From Gymnothorax reevesii (lineage: Eukaryota > Chordata > Actinopteri > Anguilliformes > Muraenidae), in contig CM056577.1 in NCBI GenBank assembly GCA_029721435.1, positions 27,917,719-27,981,718 on the forward strand: a stretch of 64,000 nucleotides of DNA, in the 5' to 3' direction. How positions within the stretch are numbered: the stretch's first letter is position 1; the number at the start of each line of letters is the position of its first letter. Of the stretch, positions 57,167 through 64,000 are shown in pieces. The translations under genes were made by a program, and so were the position numbers. Below the pieces are notes generated by a model. It did no database searches, was not told where the DNA came from, and saw only the letters and a list, made by a program, of their open reading frames with translations.

Positions 57167-58479
57167 TCAAAACCCAAAACCAGTGAAGTTGGCACGTTGT
57201 GTAAATCGCAAATAAAAACAGAATACAATGATTTGCAAATCCTTTTCAACCTATATTCAATTGAATTCACTGCAAAGACAAGTTACTTAATGTTCGAACA
57301 GGTAAACTTTGTAATTTTTTGCAAATATTAGCTTATTTGGAATTTGATGCCTGCAACATGTTTCAAAAAAGCTGGCACGAGTGGCAAGAAAGACTGAGAG
57401 AGTTGAGGAATGCTCATCAAACACTTATTTGGAACATCCCACAGGTGAGCGGGCTAATTGAGAACAGGTGGGTGCCATGATTGGGTATAAAAGCAGCTTC
57501 CCTGAAATGCTCAGTCATTCACAAACAAAGATGGGGCGAGGGTCACCACTTAGTGAACAAATGCGTGAGCTGATTGTTGAACAGTTTAAAAACAACATTC
57601 CTCAACGAGCTATTGCAAGAAATTTAGGGATTTCATCATCTACGGTCCGTAATATCGTCAAAAGGCAAAGTGGAAAAGTGTTCTGTGGTCTGACGAGTCC
57701 ACATTTCAAATTGTTTTTGGAAACTGTGGACGTTGTGTCCTCCGGACCAAAGAGGAAAAGAACCATCCAGACTGTTATAGGCGCAAAGTTCAAAAGCCAG
57801 CATCTGTGATGGTATGAGGGTGTATTAGTGCCTAAGGCATGGGCAACTTACACATATGTGAAGGCACCATTAATGCTGAAAGGTACATACAGGTTTTGGA
57901 GCAAAATATGTTGCCATCCTAGCAACGTTTTTTTCATGGACGCCCCTGCTTATTTCAGCAAGACAATGCCAAGCCACATTCTGCACGTGTTACAACAGCA
58001 TGGCTCCGTAGTACAAGAGTGCAGGTACTGGACTGGCCTGCCTGTAGTCCAGACCTGTCTCCCATTGAAAATGTGTGGCGTATTCTGAAGCGTGAAATAT
58101 GACAACGGAGACCCCGGACTGAACAACTTAAGCTGTACATCAAGTAAGAATGGGAAAGAGTTCCACCTGAAAAGCTTCAAAAATTGGTCTCCTCAGTTCC
58201 CAAAAGTTTACTGACTGTCATTAAAAGGAAAGGCGATGTAACACAGTGGTAAAAAAAGGCCCCTGTGACAACTTTTTTGCAATGTGTTGCTGCCTTTAAA
58301 TTCTAAGTTAATGATTATTCGCAAAAAAAAAGAAAGGTTTCTCAGTTTGAACATTAAACATCTTGTCTTTGCAGTGTATTCAATTGAATATAAGTTTAAA
58401 AAGGATTTGCAAATCATTGTATTCTGTTTTTATCTACAATTTACATAACGTGCCAACTTCACTGGTTTTGGGTTTTGTA
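57167..58479 (+). mobile_element. Tc1/mariner-type element with internal deletion
   Basis: Complete inverted ends (TTCAAAACCCAAAACCAGTG and, reversed, TACAAAACCCAAAACCAGTG). It is about 90 percent or more like the copy at 53548 by eye, except that roughly 300 bases corresponding to 54046-54347 are absent. The junction reads 'cgtcaaaaggcaaagtggaa' at about 57657. Confidence 0.93.
57531..58252 (+). pseudogene. Tc1-like transposase with internal deletion
   Basis: From MGRGSPLSEQ the frame runs through the N-terminal helix-turn-helix ([18 protein letters not shown]) and then meets the deletion junction, after which it is out of frame until a stop at 57807. The open frame is 92 codons from this start. 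Further catalytic-core sequence persists to 58252 in other frames. It could at most give a DNA-binding peptide without catalysis. Confidence 0.88.
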
Positions 58480-58510
58480 ATGTTATTATTATTATTATTA
58501 TTATTATTAG

Positions 58511-59811
58511 GCCTGCTTTTTTACATTATCGCTTGACTCTTGCTGGAACACGAGACCAATCGCTTTATGGAATTTTCTATTCATAAATGAAGACACCCTA
58601 ATTTACCTTGCAGCACCCCTCAGCAGAAACCTGTTCTTGTGCGCATGAAGGGAAGCAAGGTTCTTTTAAATAAAGTCCTGGTATAAATCAATGAATATTT
58701 AAATTGTTAAATATTGAGAATAATACATGCGACACATGGAAAGTATGTCTATACAAGACTAGAAATACAGCACAGGCATGTAGTGACAAGACTTTGTAAA
58801 GGCAAACTGCGTAGCTTGGTCTTAAACAGCACAGTGCTACCGCACAGTAGAAGTGAACAACAGGCGCAGGTGATAAGTGAATAATGTGAGAAGTGCAGTC
58901 TGGTCTTAGCAGACTGATGAGCTGGACGACTGGAGGTGTGGTCTTACTGGAAAAGGGCTTTTAGCCTAAATTATTTCCTAAAACTTACACTGCTGGCAAC
59001 AAACAAGGTAAATAAGGACAAAAGGAATTGTAAAATTACACAAAGCCATGTTTTACACGAAGACTTGAGCTTGCCCTGCATAAAAATAAATATTTTTTCT
59101 TTTTTTCATTTTGTTGTTCATAAGAGGGAACTGAATTTTCCTGCAAAGCCAAACTGAATTTTGGACTGCTGAGGCTTGCATGATAGCAGGGCAAAAATCA
59201 GTGTAAGGCTTAAATAGATGATTGATTTTTTTTCCTCGATTTGAGTATTAAGAGAAAATCAACGAGGTTGATGACCAGTAATTCATGGCGAAAGCCCAGA
59301 CTCCTTGTTTCTAATGGGCTGTAGTAATATCCAGTACTTGTTGTTGAGAGTTGCAAATATACACTCATATTAAACTTTCTTTTACCTGATTTCGCGTGAT
59401 CTAACATTGTCCGAAAACTTCATTTTTACTGCAAAAAATGAAATAGAAATAAAAACTGGCTGAATTGTATTTTATATCAGTCATTGTAATGCAAACCCAT
59501 CCTCAGAGAATATTGATGTTTTAAGTTTTTCTTTGCACTTTCAGATTGATTTCCTCAAGAGAAAAGGAGAATCTGGATGCATAATTCAGAAGTTTCTAAA
59601 ATGTACAGGCAAATGTCCACCAAACATACTCTGCAGGTAAAAAAATCAAGATGAAAGAATCCTTTAACCTTTACCACAGTGGTTATGACACTGTGGGTTT
59701 AATTTATGTCCACATTTCTCTTTGATAATACAAAGGTATTACACAAATCTTAACAAGGGTCATCCAGGAGAATTAAACAGACCAAGGATCAAGATGAAAC
59801 GTTTCTACAAT

Positions 59812-59817
<6 letters not shown>
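58511..59817. other. Unannotated
   Basis: No gene recognised. Confidence 0.4.

Positions 59818-59857
<40 letters not shown>
59818..59857. repeat. (TA)n microsatellite
   Basis: About 38 bases of alternating TA. Confidence 0.95.
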
Positions 59858-59861
<4 letters not shown>

Positions 59862-59875
59862 AAACATTTACAGTT

Positions 59876-60715
59876 TCAATCAATTTTATTCAACCCCTGT
59901 TGCATATTAGGTTTACTAGCAAAATTTACAAACTTTCAGCTGCTTGCAGTGAACAAATCGAACTAGGACAATTTAACTGGCTCAACACAAAAATATTACA
60001 AGTAGCTTCTCTAGATTCAACAAAAAATGCCACTTTTAATGACTGCAGGCTCAAAATTATTCAAGCCCTTAATGACAAGCATCTTTAATACTTAGTAGAA
60101 AGCCCCTTTGCTGCTATGACCTGCTGGAAAGGCAGATGTCAGCTTTTGGCAGCATTCCCAAGGAATCTTAGCCCAGTCCTCATGGACAATGGCCTCAAGT
60201 TCACTAATATTCTAGGGTTTACATGCTGCAACTGTCTTCTTCAAATCCTATCAGAGATTTTTTTATGGGGTTCAAGTGAGGCGACTGTGATGGGCACTCT
60301 AGAATCTTCCCAGTCTTCTTCTGAAACCAAACCTTGGTGGATGTTGAGGTATGCTTGGGATCATTGTCCTTTTGGAAGGTCCAATGATGCCCAAGCATCA
60401 GCTTCCCTCCAGACGGCATGACATTTTCTCCTTGGATATCCTGGTACAGGTCACTGCGGGAAGGACACAGCCTTTATGGTACGCGCAGTTACACTGATGA
60501 GCCACCGGGGCGCCCCCAGGGTGTACTTTTTAGCATATGCTTCGCTATTCCTCCTGCAGACATACAATTTACCCGAAATATTCCAGTCTTGTGTCATCCC
60601 TGCACAGAACAGTATTCCCAAACTTCTGTGACTTATTTATATGGTTTTGAGCATATTGGAGCTTGTGCTTTTGGATCAGTTGTGGTCTTTGTTCAACATT
60701 TAGTATGCGCCAGGG
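59876..60715 (-). mobile_element. Tc1-type element remnant, reversed
   Basis: The segment from 'aattttattcaacccctgtt' through 'gcccctttgctgctatgacc' and on to 'ggttttgagcatattggagc' matches a widespread fish Tc1 family, on the minus strand. The left (3') non-coding end and transposase 3' half are present; the element seems broken before its other end. The part 60455-60578 does not look like the rest and may be an insertion. Confidence 0.75.
60085..60715 (-). pseudogene. Tc1 transposase remnant
   Basis: Minus-strand frame 60419-60219 reads WTFQKDNDPKHTSTST and CPSQSPHLNPIKK. The first is the second catalytic Asp block; the second is where DD34E enzymes carry NPIEN, so the catalytic Glu is Lys here. 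The C-terminus reads VIAAKGLSTKY before the stop at 60085-60087. The N-terminal DNA-binding half is not seen. Belongs to a third Tc1 subfamily in this window. Confidence 0.75.
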
Positions 60716-61102
60716 ATGGAAACTAGCACCTGTCAAACGCCAAAATTAGGTGAATTTGAGTTCTGGCGGGTGAACTGAATCAGTTTACCAGCCACTGTGG
60801 CGGGTTCATTCCAGTAAGATCCGATCCAATTAATCTTAATGATTGATATCTTGGTTACGGCAAAACTGATTGGACCAAAGTGTAAGCTGGACTTCACTAG
60901 CAAGCCTTCGCTTGGACTCTTCATTGCTAATAATTACTACTCCGCACTCCGGTCAGCCGAGCTGGCCATGTCTATGTAGCTGGCTATCCCGTTGCTTGGC
61001 AACCATCGACTATGTTGGAACTAGTTATTGTGGCGCACGAAATATAAAGGTAAGCGGGGGCTACTTCTTTGTCGGAGTTTACAAGAGCCGAAGTAAATTA
61101 AA
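60716..61102. other. Upstream part of the hAT remnant or flank
   Basis: 'cgccaaaattaggtgaattt' and 'ccagccactgtggcgggt' resemble strings that I associate with fish hAT-transposase loci; no frame survives. Confidence 0.3.
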
Positions 61103-62480
61103 ATGTGGCGTTACATCACGAGAGTAAAAAGAATCGCCAAGGAGAGTGTGAAGGAGAAAGGGGAGCCAAGCGAGGTAAAGGCCAAGAAAAGATTTTTTAA
61201 TGAAAATGGAGAATAGCAGAGAGTGCGGCACGCCGGTATTGGCTTTTGTACGAGGAGGAAAGTCAAAAGATGTACTGCTCAGTTTGTCGTCAACATGCAT
61301 CAGACACTCAGAGATCGAACAGTTTTATCGCTGGCACTAAAAACCTTGAAGGACCGTGAATTATCCAAATGCCATATTCATGTCTTAAAAATTGCTAAGG
61401 GGAAATCAGCGCCTGAAGACAGCCCAGCCGTGAAAACCCTCAACAGCCTGAAGACCGCAAAGCAGGAAAGAATGGCTCTATTATTTCGGAATGCCCGCGC
61501 ATTTGCTAAAAAGGAAGGCCATTTAAGGACTTTGACTGGCAATCCCATTGTAAACAAACATAATTTACCTCACCGATCAGATAATATAGGTATCCTGCTG
61601 CATAACTGGCTAATTCCGTGACCATGTTTTATCATAAAAAAACATTTTATGAGGAAGAACCACGGAAGATCAACTTGCTTGATTTTTACTTCACAACTTA
61701 TGAAATACTGATGAGTTGCTTGGTTTTGCCAAAGGAAAACATAGGAAATCCATGATTTCTTTTTCATGTATCTTACTGCATATGATGAGGCAAAGCCTAA
61801 AAAGTACAAAAATGGTCATAACTTAGTTTCGACCAAAATTAGACTTGCTTGAGTTTTCCATAACACTCAAGAAGTGCTGAGAGCACAGTGGGTTTTCTAC
61901 ATAACACTCTCAGTTGTTTGTGTTAGGCTTCCTGAACAAGTAATTTGTGCTGGATTACAACGTGATGCAGATATCCATTGACATCTGCATCAATATCCCC
62001 TGCCGCGAGATTAGCGCGAAGCAGGGGATATAGCATTGGGCTCTGTCTGCCTGTACGTCCGTAGGGACACATAAAATTGAAGCGGTGGGGGATATTGTCA
62101 TGTTAGTGGCAAACACTTGTTCAAAATGTATTATTCAGAACAGGAGTTTCTAAGCTAGAACAGAAATCAAGCGAGGGTGTCTATTAAACACATAGCTGCA
62201 GTAGAGAGGGCGACCCTACAGTCCAAGCTGGCAGAGACCAAATTCCTCTCCATTTTGTCTGATGGGTCTACGGACTCAGCTGTCCTGGAGCAGGAAATTT
62301 TGCATACACATTTCTGTAATGAAGATAAGGTGGAGGTCCAGAGCATAGCTCAAGCCATAAATGCCACGATGCAGAGGGTCAGTGAGGAGTGGCAGTCCAA
62401 GTTGGTGGCCGTGCCACTGATGGTGCCTCAGTAATGACAGGGGCACACAAAGGAGTAGTACACTGTAAAATGGATGATCC
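61103..62480 (+). pseudogene. hAT transposase remnant (ZNF862-like family)
   Basis: An ATG at 61103 opens 37 codons ending in KAKKRFFNENGE before a stop. Another frame holds a Cys-x2-Cys finger start (YCSVCRQHASDTQRSNSF). A third (within 61223-61621) has KTLKDRELSKCHIHV and RNARAFAKKEGH. After an interruption (about 61625-62120) the frame 62177-62434 reads KFLSILSDGSTDSAVLEQEI, the hAT catalytic-start motif, then DGASVMTGAHKGVV in a shifted frame at about 62415-62455. Domain order agrees with ZNF862-type hAT transposases. The C-terminal dimerisation region is missing. Confidence 0.65.
61994..62120 (+). repeat. Palindromic dispersed repeat, copy 3
   Basis: TATCCCCTGCCGCGAG...GCAGGGGATA hairpin, 'tagcattgggctc', 'ggacacataaaattga' and the GTTAGTGGCAAACACTTGT end, as at 6217 and 14974. 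It lies in the interruption of the hAT transposase remnant. Confidence 0.85.
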
Positions 62481-63480
62481 TTTGAAAAACAAAAGGAAAG
62501 TGGGTGTGTAGATGTCATAATGTTGTGACAAATGCATTCCTGTCACCAGTATGTAGTTTAAACTTGTAGCATCATGCATTGAAAATACATATCTAAAAAA
62601 ACTGATTGGGGCACTCACCTGCAGTGAACAGTCTTGTGTCTTGATAGGATGATACATATCTGTCCAATCAGCAAGGTGTTTCAGAAGTGGCCCATGTGAT
62701 AAATATTGTAAATTTGAAGTTCAGTCGAGACAGTGACCAGTTTATGGCTCCAGATCTAACTCTGACCTCACTGCATTTGACCATTAACCGTTTGCAAATA
62801 GTTTTTTTTTTTCTTTGAAGTATGTTTTTTGATTAACATTTAATTTTGCTTCAGCTTAAAGGTATACTGAATATACTGTAGTTTTTCTGTTGCTGTTTCT
62901 CAACACAAAATTAACACAGAACCCTCGACCGCACTAGGAGCATATGCTTCCTGATTGAAATTCGAGCTGTGGTCCCAGCCAGATACACACTATCATCCTG
63001 TACAAACTATATCAAGCAAAACGAGTTTTAGCTAGTTTGCTCAAACTTACTCTGTATCATGATTCTGGTCCAATGCTGCATATGACAATGTGGCAATACC
63101 TATTCTGAAACATTATAAGAAAATACACTGCTGATAGTAGCATTAGCTATTGTCAGCTGGGATACAGTAGCTACGCATTACAAATATTTAGCTAGCTCCT
63201 TAAGCAATCCACCAATACTTACTTGCCAAACAGAAAGCAGGCTAATTTAGTGCTGCTCTTGATTCCCATCATCTCCTATCTGGGTCAAAATGAACCCCAT
63301 ATTTACTCTCAGTTATTTGTTACCCACTTGATTGGAGGATGTCAGTCAACCATCCAATCCAAATGCCCTCCCCATTACATAAAAATTGCCCTGGTCTTAT
63401 CCGCCAATATTTATTCATTCTTCTATTCCAAAGTGATTTCTATTGAGACAAAGTTAGGTACAATGCCGTGAAAAAGTATT
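62481..63480. other. Unannotated
   Basis: No gene recognised. Confidence 0.4.
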
Positions 63481-64000
63481 TTTAGGGCCCGAGCCGACTG
63501 AAAGTCGTCCTAGGACCCTATTGAAATCATACTGTTTATTTTTATTATTATTATAATTATTATTATTATTCTTACAACAATTCAAAGGGCAATTTCGCCC
63601 CTTTCCCAATGGTGAAAACGCGTGTAACTTTCCATATGTGTCCGGCCACATCCGAAATTTGATATTTTTGTGCGGTCGCAAAGGTTTGACCCCAAATGCT
63701 GAAATAGCGCCCCCTAAACACATTTCAAAATTCCCATTGGGGAATTTGGTTACTTTGTCGTAGCCAGATGAAATTCGGTAGTTATATGCTTTGTACCAAG
63801 GCATACAAAAAACTTCATTTGAGCCACGCCCTAAACCCAACAGGAAGTCGGCCATTTTGATTTGAATTTTTGAATTTTAAAACTCCACCTAGGGATTTCG
63901 CTGGATCGACTTCAAATTTGGTACACATCATCGTGAGACCAAGATAATCAAAAGTTGTGCTCTGCAGATTTGTAGGTCAAAGGGCGTGGCTGCTAGGGCG
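63481..64000 (+). repeat. Common fish 'agggcccgagc' repeat, cut by window end
   Basis: Opens 'agggcccgagccgactgaaa' then 'gtcgtcctaggacccta', passes a (TTA)n run (63536-63572), and continues 'aagggcaatttcgccccttt', 'atagcgccccctaaacaca' and 'aacaggaagtcggccatttt'. These strings occur widely in fish genomes; the repeat class is not known to me. The open frame on the minus strand here is spurious. Confidence 0.75.

Larger units (their letters stand above)
57138..58510. repeat. (TTA)n microsatellite split by a transposon
   Basis: TAATAATACTTATTATTATT runs up to 57166, and (TTA)n resumes from about 58480 to 58510. The Tc1-like element at 57167-58479 sits between. Confidence 0.85.

Noticed and set aside
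63454..63855. 133-codon open frame on the minus strand
   Set aside because: Antisense to a common fish repeat with a poly-Asn stretch produced by (TTA)n; not a gene.

Overview
The window looks like ray-finned fish (teleost-type) nuclear DNA: AT-rich, full of Tc1/mariner, hAT, Harbinger and TTAA-type DNA transposons, a Gmr1-type LTR retrotransposon, 5S- and tRNA-derived SINEs and many simple repeats. I found no intact host gene, no convincing host exon and no functional RNA gene. Every protein similarity I can support belongs to a mobile element, and all of these genes are broken by stops, frameshifts or deletions. I could not narrow the species.

Layout. 0-7 kb: a LINE-tail-like repeat, a decayed Tc1-like copy (1234-2648), a short Tc1-type non-autonomous element (2978-3535), a candidate solo LTR (4408-5806) and a palindromic repeat (6217-6351). 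7.2-12.8 kb: a decayed Gmr1-like Ty3/gypsy retrotransposon with 5' LTR, tRNA-Pro-type primer site, gag with SCAN-like region and zinc knuckle, protease, then integrase BEFORE reverse transcriptase and RNase H; its 3' LTR is reduced to about 18 bases. 13.3-15.5 kb: a nest in which a tRNA-derived SINE is split by a 2.1-kb TTAA-flanked element, which holds a 0.7-kb hAT-like foldback element, which holds a palindromic repeat. 16.9-17.4 kb: 3.2 copies of a 166-bp tandem repeat carrying an RFX/X-box palindrome at exact 166-bp spacing.

20-43 kb: a candidate solo LTR, several MITE-like elements, a 1.1-kb hAT-like element with 8-bp target duplications that carries a RecQ-helicase-like fragment (28796-29914), a 5S-derived SINE (34495-34917) and two hAT-like foldback copies (36270-36833, 38375-38946). 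43-64 kb: a full-length Tc1-like element with two nonsense codons (43670-45275), a Harbinger nuclease tail, a third hAT-like foldback copy in this half (49704-50639), two sister Tc1-like copies (53548-55100; 57167-58479, the second with a roughly 300-bp internal deletion), a 113-bp-armed inverted repeat (56190-56688), a reversed Tc1 remnant (59876-60715), a hAT (ZNF862-like) transposase remnant (61103-62480) and a common fish repeat running off the end.

The genes do not form a pathway. What the window records is layered transposition into a gene-poor region. A few complex, TAATTA-rich stretches (about 33.2-33.8, 51.8-53.5 and 55.5-56.0 kb) could be conserved regulatory DNA, but only an alignment could show this.
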